Counted from the stretch's first letter, positions 1 through 7,053 are shown. The stretch is 11,905 bases of DNA from Ferruginibacter sp. (GCA_025362765.1 JANYFI010000509.1:1-11905); one strand, 5' to 3'. Made by a program: numbers and translations. The notes: generated from the sequence alone by a model not told the origin.

Positions 1-100
1 CGAATGGCTGCGCAACAAAGGCAAGCTGGGCGGGCAACATAAAATACCGCGGCTAAGCAACGAACGGGTTATGCTGGAAGAGATTTTATTGTTGCGGTAA
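1..100 (+). CDS. GH3 auxin-responsive promoter family protein, C-terminal end only (partial)
   Basis: An open frame enters from the left edge (codons from base 2) and stops with TAA at 98-100, giving 32 residues that begin EWLRNKGKLGGQHKIPRLSN and end EEILLLR. The GGQ-K-PRLSN pattern followed by a short acidic helix resembles, from memory, the extreme C-terminus of bacterial GH3-family proteins, which are acyl-adenylate-forming enzymes related to plant GH3 acid-amido synthetases. The substrate in Bacteroidota is not known to me. No catalytic part is visible, so the name rests on the tail alone. The stop lies 13 bp from the stop of the convergent small gene at 114, and no terminator hairpin is obvious between them. 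Confidence 0.62.
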   Translation, partial: EWLRNKGKLGGQHKIPRLSNERVMLEEILLLR

Positions 101-113
101 TTCAACTGCTATT

Positions 114-488
114 TTATTCCTCTCTCCGCCGCACAATTAAAAACCAATCATTTTCCAACGGCAGATAACCATACTCGTAACAAAAAAAGTAAGTGTTGCC
201 TTTTTTGTTGGTATAAGTGTGTGTTATGTATTTAAACTGAAATTCTTTGTGCAGCAGTTTATCCTTATTGGCTTTGGCCATGTCTTCATTGTCGGACAAC
301 AACGATTCTAAAATACGCCGGTTTTTACGCAATGCATTATTGATGTTGCGCACATAGTTGTTATCGCCGGCTTTTAACTGGTTATTATATCCATTGCGAC
401 AGTAGTCGTCACAAAATTTTTTATCGGTTCTGCCTTTTAATGGCTTGTCGCAGGTGAGGCATTTTTTAGGGGCAACTTCAGTTGTCAT
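114..488 (-). CDS. Small four-cysteine zinc-finger-like protein, function unknown
   Basis: A 124-residue protein whose N-terminus carries C10-x2-C13-x12-C26-x3-C30 (CLTC...KKFCDDYC), followed by a basic stretch (RNGYNNQLK). This is the layout of a small zinc ribbon or treble clef, as in the DUF2116-like proteins common in Bacteroidota. The rest is a lysine/asparagine-rich helical region (about residues 45-85) and a C-terminal part rich in aromatic residues (ITHTYTNKKGNTYFFCYEYGY) that looks like beta strands. There is no signal peptide or membrane segment. The first ATG fits; the only upstream promoter hint is a TATCTTTTG stretch in which the TA is one base out of register. It diverges from ssb across a 200-bp gap containing an inverted repeat. 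Nucleic-acid binding is a guess from the fold and from the neighbouring ssb and helicase. Confidence 0.75.
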   Translation of the reverse strand: MTTEVAPKKCLTCDKPLKGRTDKKFCDDYCRNGYNNQLKAGDNNYVRNINNALRKNRRILESLLSDNEDMAKANKDKLLHKEFQFKYITHTYTNKKGNTYFFCYEYGYLPLENDWFLIVRRREE

Positions 489-537
489 GTGCTGTGGGAT
501 TGATTTACAGACAAAAGATACTATTTATTTTTTACAA

Positions 538-586
538 GTACAATCGTTTACAAACGGTTATATACAACTATAAACGACTATTGTAC
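538..586. repeat. Imperfect inverted repeat in the divergent gap upstream of ssb
   Basis: The left arm GTACAATCGTTTA (538-550) pairs with TAAACG (571-576) and ATTGTAC (580-586), with a 3-nt bulge (ACT, 577-579) in the right arm: 13 paired bases in total. The 20-nt centre is AT-rich. A smaller inverted repeat, CGTTT-AC-AAACG (545-556), overlaps the left arm. The element lies between the minus-strand start at 488 and the ssb start at 689. It could be a shared operator or a structured RNA leader; the sequence alone does not decide. Confidence 0.5.
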
Positions 587-688
587 GGCTATCGCTTTCC
601 CGTCAAACCATCTTTGTGTTGTCAATCGTAAAGGCGCCTTCCGGTTTACTGAGATAACAAAATTTAAAAACTTCAAAAACTTACAAAC

Positions 689-1033
689 ATGTACGCATTA
701 AAAAACAAAGTTCAACTGATTGGTAATTTAGGCAACGCTCCTGAAATTAAAAACACCGAAAGCGGAAAAAAACTTGCCCGCTTCAGCATCGCCACCAACG
801 AAAACTATCGCAACGCCAAAGGAGAAAAAGTAACAGAAACCACCTGGCACAACCTGGTTGCCTGGGGTAAAGTAGCTGATCTTGCTGAAAAATTTTTACA
901 GAAAGGAACAGAAGTAGTAATTGAGGGAAAGCTCATTAACAGAAGCTATACTGACAAAGACGGGATAAAAAAATACATCAGCGAAGTGCAGGTGAATGAA
1001 TTGCTGCTGTTGAATGGTAAAGGCCAGGCATAA
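689..1033 (+). CDS. ssb: Single-stranded DNA-binding protein, short form without acidic tail
   Basis: A 114-residue OB-fold protein of the bacterial SSB family, which coats single-stranded DNA in replication, recombination and repair. Family features visible are the start KNKVQLIGNLGNAPEIK, the core ARFSIATNE, the TTWHNLVAWGKVADLAEKFLQKG segment with its conserved W-H and aromatic residues, and VIEGKL. The fold occupies essentially the whole protein, about residues 1-107. The usual glycine/proline-rich linker and the acidic tip ending in a D-D-I-P-F-like sequence are missing: the protein ends LLLLNGKGQA. That tip recruits partner proteins in typical SSBs, so this is probably an accessory paralogue (inference). 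It is followed by a terminator-like hairpin and then by a helicase gene on the same strand. The start is well placed at the family N-terminus. A CATCTTTG stretch at 609-616 is one base from a TAnnTTTG box. Confidence 0.95.
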   Translation: MYALKNKVQLIGNLGNAPEIKNTESGKKLARFSIATNENYRNAKGEKVTETTWHNLVAWGKVADLAEKFLQKGTEVVIEGKLINRSYTDKDGIKKYISEVQVNELLLLNGKGQA

Positions 1034-1044
1034 ATGCTGATGTT

Positions 1045-1103
1045 AAGGATTGCATGGGTTTTTTGGTAATCGCTATTGCCAGCAAATCCTGCAATCCTTT
1101 TTT
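1045..1103 (+). terminator. Terminator-like nested hairpin between ssb and the helicase gene
   Basis: A perfect 10-bp stem, AAGGATTGCA (1045-1054) with TGCAATCCTT (1090-1099), leads straight into a run of six T (1098-1103). The enclosed 35 nt contain a second hairpin, GGTAAT-CGCT-ATTGCC (1065-1080, one G-U pair). The stem begins 12 nt after the ssb stop codon. The stem plus T-run is the form of an intrinsic terminator for plus-strand transcription. The long nested loop is unusual and could instead mean an attenuator or small RNA end. Confidence 0.6.
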
Positions 1104-1179
1104 CTTACGATCGGTTTACCTTTATACAATTGACAGCTCCTTTCCTGCATTTATTAACGAGGTTGGTATTTTTTTAATC

Positions 1180-3711
1180 ATGGATAAAACAGCATTCCTG
1201 GTGACGAGTAATATAACAGATACAAGCAATACCGCTTTTCAGTTGGCATCGGATTTTGTTAACTATACCAATACCTGCGTGTTTTTAACAGGTAAAGCCG
1301 GTACGGGTAAGACGACTTTTTTAAAGTATATAAAAGAAAACGAAATTAAAAACACTGTTGTAGTAGCACCTACAGGCGTTGCTGCAATCAATGCCGGCGG
1401 CACAACTATCCACTCTTTTTTTCAATTGCCCTTTACGCCGTTTATTCCTGTGAGCAAAGGCTTTGGTGCAGATGATACGATCAGTGATAAGCATAGCCTC
1501 ATCAACAGGCTTCGTTTAACTTCTGAAAGAAAAGAAGTCATTCAACAACTGGAACTTCTTATTATTGATGAAATTAGTATGGTGCGTTGTGATGTGCTGG
1601 ATGCAATAGATACAGTGCTGCGTCATGTCCGCAATCAGTATGGTGTTCCTTTTGGCGGGGTGCAGGTTTTATTCATCGGTGATATGTACCAATTGCCTCC
1701 CGTTATAAAAAAAGAAGAATGGGAACTGTTGTCTCCATATTACAAAAGTGAATATTTTTTTAGCAGCCAGGTAATTGCGTCACAACCACCCGTGTACGTG
1801 GAACTTAATAAAATTTACCGGCAGAATGACGGTGCTTTTGTAGAAGTGTTAAACCAGGTTCGTAACAATGCAATGACCCAGCAGGGATATGAACTATTAC
1901 ATACCCGATACCTGCCGCAATTGCATCCTGCAAGAGAAGAAAAATTCATCACGCTCACTACGCACAACAGTAAAGCAGATGCTATTAATTTTAAGGCGCT
2001 GAATGAGCTACAGGGTAAAGTGTACAATTTCGATGCGGCGATTGAGGGAGAATTTTATGAAAAATCTTACCCCGCAGAGGTAAATTTAAAATTAAAGATT
2101 GGCACACAAGTAATGTTTCTTAAAAACGATGTAGAAAAAGTACGTCGGTATTTTAATGGTAAAATTGGAATTGTTGATAAAATAGAAGAGGAGAAAATAT
2201 TTGTTTTGTGTGAGGGAGAAGCAACGGCCATTGAAGTAAAAAAAGAAAAGTGGAAAAACATCCGCTACCGGCTGGATAAAACAACCAACCTGGTGGAAGA
2301 AGATGAAGTGGGATCGTTTACACAATTTCCGCTTCGCCTGGCCTGGGCCATAACAATTCACAAAAGCCAGGGCCTCACTTTTGAAAAAGCAATTATTGAT
2401 GCGGGTGAAGCTTTTGCATCAGGGCAGGTATACGTTGCGCTTAGCCGCTGCACTACTCTACAAGGAATTATATTACACAGTAAAATTAATAACAATAGCC
2501 TGCGCAACGATTACCGGATTGCCGAATTTTCTTCCCGGCAGCAAACATCTGCTGATCAATTGCAATTACTACATCAGGCAAAACATATTTTCCAAGAGCA
2601 AACACTCATAGCTCTTTTTGATTTTTTTGAAATACAAATACAATCAAAAGCGCTGTTGTCTTTTTTAAATGACAACGCAAATGGTTTTAATAAGGAAGCG
2701 CTCAACTGGTATGAAACGATCAATACCTACATAGAAAAAATGAAAAGTATTGCCTCCGGGTTTTTACCACAATTAAAAGAGTTGTTAGGCGCTCCTGAAC
2801 TTCCGGAACAGAATGAAATGTTGCGGAATAGACTGGTTGGCGCAAGTGAACATTTTTGTGTTGCCTTACAAAATTGTAAGAATCAAATAACGAACTGCGA
2901 GGCAACGAACGATAGTAAAGGCATTGCAACAGATGCTAATAAATTATTGTCAGATTTGTTTGAAAAGATTTGTCTAAGAAATCATTTATTTAAGGGTTGT
3001 AAAAGCGGCTTTGTTGTAAATGATTACCTGCAACACAAAAGAACATTTATAAAACCTGCTCTACCAGTAAATATGTATGCGGGTAAATCTTCTTATCAAA
3101 AAAATGACAGTCCCTATCCTGATTTATATCAACAGCTTCGAAAAAAAAGAGATGCGCTTTGTGAAGAAAAGATGAAGCCTGTTTATATGGTTGCCAACAG
3201 TAACAGCCTGGATGATATGGCCCGTTACTTACCACAAACTTTTAACGAATTAAATAAAATCAGTGGTTTTGGCGTAGCGAGAACGGCACAATTTGGAGAA
3301 GCCTTTTTAACTATAATAAACAACTACTGTGAAGAAAATAATTTGCATACCAACATGGAGGCCATGCCCATAAAACAAAAGCGAAAAGAAAAAAGTAAAG
3401 AAGTTAAAACGAATACAAAAATGGCCAGCTTTATTTTATTCAAACAAAAAAAAACGATTGCTGAAATTGCAATAGAAAGAAACCTGGTAGCAGGAACCAT
3501 TGAAGGACACCTTGCTTATTTTGTAGGTATCGGTGAAATAGATGTGAACGAATTGATAAACTCCGATAATCAATCTTTCATAAAAGAAGCCATAGCAAAA
3601 TATGGCCAGGATATTCACAAAAAGATAATGGAAGATATCCCTGCCGGGATTAGTTATGGCCAGGTAAAAATTGTGTTGGCGTCACTTAAAAAATTCGGCC
3701 CCATTGACTAG
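1180..3711 (+). CDS. Pif1-like superfamily 1 DNA helicase with HRDC and C-terminal helix-turn-helix domains
   Basis: About 843 residues from the ATG at 1180. An in-frame ATG at 1054 would add 42 residues, but it lies in the ssb terminator stem and the extra peptide resembles nothing in the family. Helicase motifs in order: Walker A GKAGTGKTT (about 38-46), VVAPTGVAA (about 61-69), Walker B LLIIDEISM with D130-E131, GDMYQLPPV (168-175), LNKIYRQ (209-215), AITIHKSQGLTFE (390-402) and VYVALSR with the arginine finger near 423. This is the RecD/Pif1 type (5'-3' translocation in known members). A variable helical region follows, then an HRDC-like nucleic-acid-binding domain at about 645-722 (YPDLYQQLRKKRDAL ... 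LNKISGFGVARTAQFG), a lysine-rich linker, and a helix-turn-helix at about 745-838 resembling the HTH_40 domain at RecQ C-termini. A role in replication or repair is inferred. No perfect promoter box is seen; TACCTTTA near 1114-1121 is one base off. Confidence 0.93.
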   Translation: MDKTAFLVTSNITDTSNTAFQLASDFVNYTNTCVFLTGKAGTGKTTFLKYIKENEIKNTVVVAPTGVAAINAGGTTIHSFFQLPFTPFIPVSKGFGADDTISDKHSLINRLRLTSERKEVIQQLELLIIDEISMVRCDVLDAIDTVLRHVRNQYGVPFGGVQVLFIGDMYQLPPVIKKEEWELLSPYYKSEYFFSSQVIASQPPVYVELNKIYRQNDGAFVEVLNQVRNNAMTQQGYELLHTRYLPQLHPAREEKFITLTTHNSKADAINFKALNELQGKVYNFDAAIEGEFYEKSYPAEVNLKLKIGTQVMFLKNDVEKVRRYFNGKIGIVDKIEEEKIFVLCEGEATAIEVKKEKWKNIRYRLDKTTNLVEEDEVGSFTQFPLRLAWAITIHKSQGLTFEKAIIDAGEAFASGQVYVALSRCTTLQGIILHSKINNNSLRNDYRIAEFSSRQQTSADQLQLLHQAKHIFQEQTLIALFDFFEIQIQSKALLSFLNDNANGFNKEALNWYETINTYIEKMKSIASGFLPQLKELLGAPELPEQNEMLRNRLVGASEHFCVALQNCKNQITNCEATNDSKGIATDANKLLSDLFEKICLRNHLFKGCKSGFVVNDYLQHKRTFIKPALPVNMYAGKSSYQKNDSPYPDLYQQLRKKRDALCEEKMKPVYMVANSNSLDDMARYLPQTFNELNKISGFGVARTAQFGEAFLTIINNYCEENNLHTNMEAMPIKQKRKEKSKEVKTNTKMASFILFKQKKTIAEIAIERNLVAGTIEGHLAYFVGIGEIDVNELINSDNQSFIKEAIAKYGQDIHKKIMEDIPAGISYGQVKIVLASLKKFGPID

Positions 3712-3899
3712 CATTCTTTTTAGCGGCAAGGCGTACCGTTAAGTACGGATATAAGATATTTGCATGAAAAGGAATACCGCTTTTACTTTATTAGGTCAGC
3801 TTTTTTACTAAGGTTACCAACCCCTCTCTTATTTCTTGCCTGCTTTTTATAACTAATTATATAGTTGTATATTCTCCTGGAGGTTGATGTTCTATTTAT
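3712..3899. other. 188-bp gap between convergent genes; no gene, small hairpin only
   Basis: This region separates the 3' ends of the helicase (+) and the cupin gene (-). A 5-bp hairpin CGTAC-CGTTAA-GTACG lies at 3732-3747, enclosed by AGCGG (3722-3726) and a distant CCGCT near 3777-3781. Neither is followed by a convincing T-run in either direction, so I do not call a terminator. No open frame with coding character is present. Confidence 0.5.
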
Positions 3900-4415
3900 C
3901 TACCGCCCGAAATCGTCCTGCACCCGTACAATATCATCCTCGTCACTAGGATTTTCTGCATCTGTATGGCGCCAGATTTCCGCAACTACGCCCCAACCAT
4001 CCAGGCCAATTAAGCGGTGACGTTCTCCTTGTTTTAGCTGGATGATATCCCCAATTTTTAGTTCTGTTTTCTCTTTCTCTTCATCTGTATCACTAATTAT
4101 TACACCCGCAACTCCCCCAATCAGTTTCCAAATCTCCGCACGGCGATGATGGTATTGCCAGCTTAGTCTTTTGTTTGGTGCAACAACCAATATTTTAGGA
4201 CTCAGTTTGCCTGAAATACTTAATTCCTCCGGTGTAAGTTGCGGGAAGTACAATGCTATGAATTTTCTTGCTTCTCCTTCTTCCAAAACAAAAAAACCAC
4301 CCCAGGGACGGGAACTATCCTGGCTTGCCACTTTTAATTCCCGTTCTTTTAAATAGTCTGCAATTTTTTCAAAAATTTCATCTTTGGCAGTTTCTGCTGC
4401 AAAATTGAGTGCCAT
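3900..4415 (-). CDS. Cupin protein resembling type II mannose-6-phosphate isomerase cupin domain
   Basis: A 171-residue single-domain cupin. The sequence shows SRPWGGFFVLEE (35-46), a P-W-G element also found at the start of mannose-6-phosphate isomerase/GDP-mannose pyrophosphorylase cupin domains, then cupin motif 1 RLSWQYHHRRAEIW (83-96) with likely metal ligands H89/H90 and E94, and motif 2 QGERHRLIG (129-137) with H133, followed by VVAEIWRHTD. Related Bacteroidota proteins are often named mannose-6-phosphate isomerase or phosphoheptose isomerase on this similarity. I know of no proof of activity, so a sugar-phosphate isomerase or sugar-binding role is an inference. It lies 75 bp downstream of mnmG on the same strand. 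A TACATTTA stretch at 4446-4453, one base off the TAnnTTTG box and 30 nt before the ATG, may give it its own promoter. The first 30 residues form a charged helix ahead of the cupin barrel. Confidence 0.85.
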   Translation of the reverse strand: MALNFAAETAKDEIFEKIADYLKERELKVASQDSSRPWGGFFVLEEGEARKFIALYFPQLTPEELSISGKLSPKILVVAPNKRLSWQYHHRRAEIWKLIGGVAGVIISDTDEEKEKTELKIGDIIQLKQGERHRLIGLDGWGVVAEIWRHTDAENPSDEDDIVRVQDDFGR

Positions 4416-4445
4416 AATTTTTTATTGATTAGGATAAAACGACTG

Positions 4446-4453
4446 TAAATGTA
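4446..4453 (-). promoter_or_regulatory. Possible -7 promoter box for the cupin gene (one mismatch)
   Basis: On the minus strand the sequence reads TACATTTA, matching TAnnTTTG except for the last base, with 30 nt to the cupin ATG. No clear TTG is seen at the expected upstream distance. It is offered only because the 75-bp gap after mnmG leaves room for a promoter. Confidence 0.3.
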
Positions 4454-4490
4454 AATATATTTTGTTTTTAAAATTGTTTGTTCTGGCTAC

Positions 4491-6359
4491 CTACCGCCCC
4501 ATAAAGACCATCAATATTTGCACATCGCTTGGGTTAACGCCAGAAATACGTGATGCCTGCCCAAGTGTCCGGGGACGGATCTTTGTAAACTTTTGACGTG
4601 CTTCATTACTCAAAGAAACCAGTTTGCTATAATTGAAGCTTTCGGGTATAATCAAGTCCTCCAACTGACTCATTTTTGCAACCAGCTCTCTTTCCTTTTC
4701 TATATAAGTATCATATTTAGTTAGAATCTCCACCTGTTCAAGTGTTTCATTATCAAACTCTTGCAATACTGTCTGTAGTTTGCCGACAGCCTTCTGCATA
4801 TCCTGTAGTCCTATATTTGGCCTTAATAAAAGTTGTAATACCTTTTGTTTGTTAGCCAAAGGAGATGATTGGTTACTTTCCAGGAATCCGTTTATTTCTT
4901 CTGGTTCTAAAGAAATGGTTGCCAGCAAATCTTTTACCTTATTTACTGCAGCCGTTTTAGCTGTAACCTTATCCATTCTTTCTTTGGAAGCCAAACCTAA
5001 GCAATAACTCAAAGGTGTTAATCGAATATCTGCATTATCCTGTCTTAGCAAGGTTCTAAATTCTGCCCTGCTGGTAAACATGCGATATGGTTCGTCTGTC
5101 CCCTTGTTTATCAGGTCATCAATCAATACCCCAATATAAGCCTCACTCCTTTTTAACACTACCGGCTCCAGATTCTTTACTTTTTGATGTGCATTGATAC
5201 CTGCCATCAGCCCTTGGCAAGCAGCTTCTTCATAACCTGTTGTGCCATTGATCTGGCCGGCAAAAAATAAGTTTTGTATCAACTTGGTTTCAAGACTGAA
5301 TTGAAGCTGTGTTGGCGGGAAAAAATCATATTCAATAGCATAACCTGGCCTAAACATTTTACAGTTTTCAAAGCCAGGCACTAATTTAAGCGCCTGGTAT
5401 TGAACCTCTTCTGGCAAAGAAGAGGAAAAACCATTTACGTAAATTTCTACTGTATTAAAACCTTCGGGTTCTACAAAAAGCTGGTGGCGATCTCTTTCAG
5501 CAAAACGATTTATTTTATCTTCTATACTAGGGCAATACCTTGGTCCGGTTCCTTTAATTCTTCCCTGAAACATGGGGCTTTTCTCAAAACCTGTCTTCAG
5601 AATATCATGTACAGCTTCATTAGTATAAGTCATCCAACAACTTCGCTGCTGTTGAGGGGTAATCTTTGGAACATCGAGGAAACTAAACCCTGTTATTTCT
5701 TCGTCGCCCTTTTGTTCTTCCATTTTGGTATAATCCAAACTGCGACCATCAATTCTGGGCGGGGTTCCTGTTTTCAACCGCTGGCTTTCAAAACCAAGGC
5801 TTACCAATTGCTCTGTGATACCGGTGGCAGCCTTTTCTGCCATTCTCCCCCCACCTAATTGCTTCTCTCCTATATGGATTATCCCATTTAGAAAAGTGCC
5901 ATTGGTTAAAACAACTGCTTTGCTTTTAATTTGATGTCCAAGTCCAGTAACAACACCCTCCGCACGGCCTTCCTTAATGAGCAATCCATTCACCATATCC
6001 TGATAAAAGTCAACATTCGGCGTTTGTTCCAGCATTTCCCTCCATTTGCCTGCAAATAGCATTCGATCACTTTGGACTCTCGGACTCCACATTGCCGGGC
6101 CTTTTGAGCGGTTGAGCATCCTAAACTGTATCATGCTTTGATCTGTGACAATACCGCTATATCCACCCATGGCATCAATCTCTCTCACTATTTGGCCTTT
6201 TGCAATTCCTCCCATGGCCGGATTACAGCTCATCTGGGCGATTGTCTGCATGTTCATGGTAATTAACAACACTTTACTGCCCAAATTAGCGGCAGCGGCG
6301 GCGGCTTCGCAGCCAGCATGGCCTGCGCCTACTACTATAACATCATATTCTGGAAACAT
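4491..6359 (-). CDS. mnmG: tRNA uridine-5-carboxymethylaminomethyl(34) synthesis enzyme MnmG
   Basis: A 622-residue full-length MnmG (GidA). Known members work with the GTPase MnmE, using FAD, NADH and methylenetetrahydrofolate, to place the aminomethyl-type group on U34 of certain tRNAs in the cytoplasm. The sequence shows the FAD-binding GAGHAGCEAA at 11-20, SCNPAMGGIAKGQIVRE with conserved C45, RMLNRSKGPAMWSPRVQSDR around 80-99, NGTFLNG (153-159), KTGTPPRIDGR (196-206), GTGPRYCPSIEDK with conserved C276, GTTGYEEAA in the second FAD region, and the usual helical C-terminal MnmE/tRNA-binding region ending SGVNPSDVQILMVFMGR. All key residues I know are present. The start is at the family N-terminus and is preceded by a perfect TACCTTTG box with only 4 nt between box and ATG. 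An HNH-like gene ends 28 bp upstream. Confidence 0.98.
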   Translation of the reverse strand: MFPEYDVIVVGAGHAGCEAAAAAANLGSKVLLITMNMQTIAQMSCNPAMGGIAKGQIVREIDAMGGYSGIVTDQSMIQFRMLNRSKGPAMWSPRVQSDRMLFAGKWREMLEQTPNVDFYQDMVNGLLIKEGRAEGVVTGLGHQIKSKAVVLTNGTFLNGIIHIGEKQLGGGRMAEKAATGITEQLVSLGFESQRLKTGTPPRIDGRSLDYTKMEEQKGDEEITGFSFLDVPKITPQQQRSCWMTYTNEAVHDILKTGFEKSPMFQGRIKGTGPRYCPSIEDKINRFAERDRHQLFVEPEGFNTVEIYVNGFSSSLPEEVQYQALKLVPGFENCKMFRPGYAIEYDFFPPTQLQFSLETKLIQNLFFAGQINGTTGYEEAACQGLMAGINAHQKVKNLEPVVLKRSEAYIGVLIDDLINKGTDEPYRMFTSRAEFRTLLRQDNADIRLTPLSYCLGLASKERMDKVTAKTAAVNKVKDLLATISLEPEEINGFLESNQSSPLANKQKVLQLLLRPNIGLQDMQKAVGKLQTVLQEFDNETLEQVEILTKYDTYIEKERELVAKMSQLEDLIIPESFNYSKLVSLSNEARQKFTKIRPRTLGQASRISGVNPSDVQILMVFMGR

Positions 6360-6363
6360 TTTG

Positions 6364-6371
6364 CAAAGGTA
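6364..6371 (-). promoter_or_regulatory. TAnnTTTG promoter box directly before mnmG
   Basis: Minus-strand TACCTTTG is a perfect match to the Bacteroidota -7 consensus, and four bases (CAAA) separate it from the mnmG ATG at 6359. Initiation a few bases downstream of the box would place the transcript start at or next to the A of the ATG. No good TTG is visible about 19-20 bases upstream, so this half of the promoter is weak. Confidence 0.55.
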
Positions 6372-6376
6372 GTTTA

Positions 6377-6397
6377 CGGCTAATTAATCAGTAGCCG
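6377..6397. repeat. Small inverted repeat between the HNH-like gene and mnmG
   Basis: CGGCTA (6377-6382) and TAGCCG (6392-6397) are perfect 6-bp arms around a 9-nt centre. The element overlaps the last codons and stop of the HNH-like gene and ends 5 bases upstream of the mnmG promoter box. It could be an operator site or chance; there is no T-run to make it a terminator. Confidence 0.35.
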
Positions 6398-7005
6398 AAT
6401 TTTTTAATGATTTCACGTTCTAACAATATGTTTTTTACGGAAACTCCTTGGTTACATCTTGCAAATTCATCACTGTTTAACGTGGCAATCTGTTCCAGGT
6501 AGTCCTTATTTTCAATAATAAAGTTTTCAATTGCCGGGTGACTTTCAATATTTTGCTCTTCTATTATTGTCAGCTTATTGATCATTTTCTTGCAAAATCC
6601 ATATCCGGTTTTATTATACAGGTCTTGAAAGTAGGGTTTAACCGCTAGCACATCTACCCTATTTCCTCTTGCCTTATTTAATTCCACTCTTTCTACCCTG
6701 ATATTGATAAAGTTCCAGCAAAGAAAAAGGTCAACTTCATCGGAAAAATCAAAATACGTTACCGGCACTACATGATCAAACTGCCAAGCTGCCGCAAAAT
6801 TATCCCAGTGTAGTTCTGGTGTAAACTGTAATGCTATCCATTCTCTAAAACCTTCCATATCTAAACCAAAGTAGGGCGCATAAGCATGAGCTGGCTTTTT
6901 TTCCAACACGTATCGCCTTAATGCCAGTTGCCACTTTCTTTTCTCTCTAAATTTTAGCACCTCGTCTGTTACTTCAAGCTTTGGTGTCCATTTTTTTCTC
7001 GCCAT
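6388..7005 (-). CDS. HNH-fold endonuclease-like protein
   Basis: A 205-residue protein whose centre matches the layout of phage-type HNH nucleases: a leader FGLDMEGFREWIALQFTPEL (46-65) followed by HWDN, then WQFDHVVPVTYFDFSD (74-89) with the D77-H78 pair, CWNFINIRV (96-104) supplying the central Asn (N98 or N101), and ELNKARGN (108-115) with N110-K111 in the third position, as in families that end N-x2-K rather than in His. The basic N-terminus (ARKKWTPKL, REKRKWQLALRR) would suit DNA contact. The C-terminal 90 residues are helical and not recognised. Metal-dependent DNA nicking or cleavage is expected from the fold, but the target and role are unknown. No toxin-antitoxin, restriction or intron partner is visible. 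It sits between ybeY and mnmG with its own promoter box 4 nt before the ATG, so it could be a homing-type or a domesticated conserved gene. Confidence 0.75.
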   Translation of the reverse strand: MARKKWTPKLEVTDEVLKFREKRKWQLALRRYVLEKKPAHAYAPYFGLDMEGFREWIALQFTPELHWDNFAAAWQFDHVVPVTYFDFSDEVDLFLCWNFINIRVERVELNKARGNRVDVLAVKPYFQDLYNKTGYGFCKKMINKLTIIEEQNIESHPAIENFIIENKDYLEQIATLNSDEFARCNQGVSVKNILLEREIIKKFGY

Positions 7006-7009
7006 GCTT

Positions 7010-7017
7010 CAAATATA
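7010..7017 (-). promoter_or_regulatory. TAnnTTTG promoter box directly before the HNH-like gene
   Basis: Minus-strand TATATTTG is a perfect -7 box and is followed by AAGC and then the ATG at 7005. The 4-nt spacing is the same as at mnmG, again implying a transcript with almost no 5' leader. The upstream element is not clear: TGTT rather than TTG stands at about the right distance. Confidence 0.55.
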
Positions 7018-7039
7018 AATAATGTTTCTGGTGGGAACA

Positions 7040-7053
7040 GGGATACGTGGAAC
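7040..7053. repeat. 14-bp direct repeat, copy 1
   Basis: GGGATACGTGGAAC lies in the ybeY-HNH gap and matches the copy at 7154-7167 in 13 of 14 bases. A related GTGGGAAC precedes it at 7031-7038. Read on the minus strand it is GTTCCACGTATCCC, starting about 35 bases upstream of the HNH-like start codon. Confidence 0.55.

Noticed and set aside
1130..1135. TTGACA as a sigma-70 type -35 box before the helicase
   Set aside because: No partner -10 at good spacing, and the Bacteroidota housekeeping promoter uses a different consensus.
1054..1179. Extension of the helicase to an in-frame ATG at 1054
   Set aside because: The ATG lies in the terminator stem after ssb, and the 42 extra residues have no likeness to the family N-terminus.
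3722..3781. Small RNA or terminator in the helicase-cupin gap
   Set aside because: Stems are only 5 bp and have no T-run or promoter; not enough to call.
5400..5858. Plus-strand open frame of 152 codons inside mnmG
   Set aside because: Antisense shadow of a clear mnmG coding region, with no recognisable protein character or promoter.
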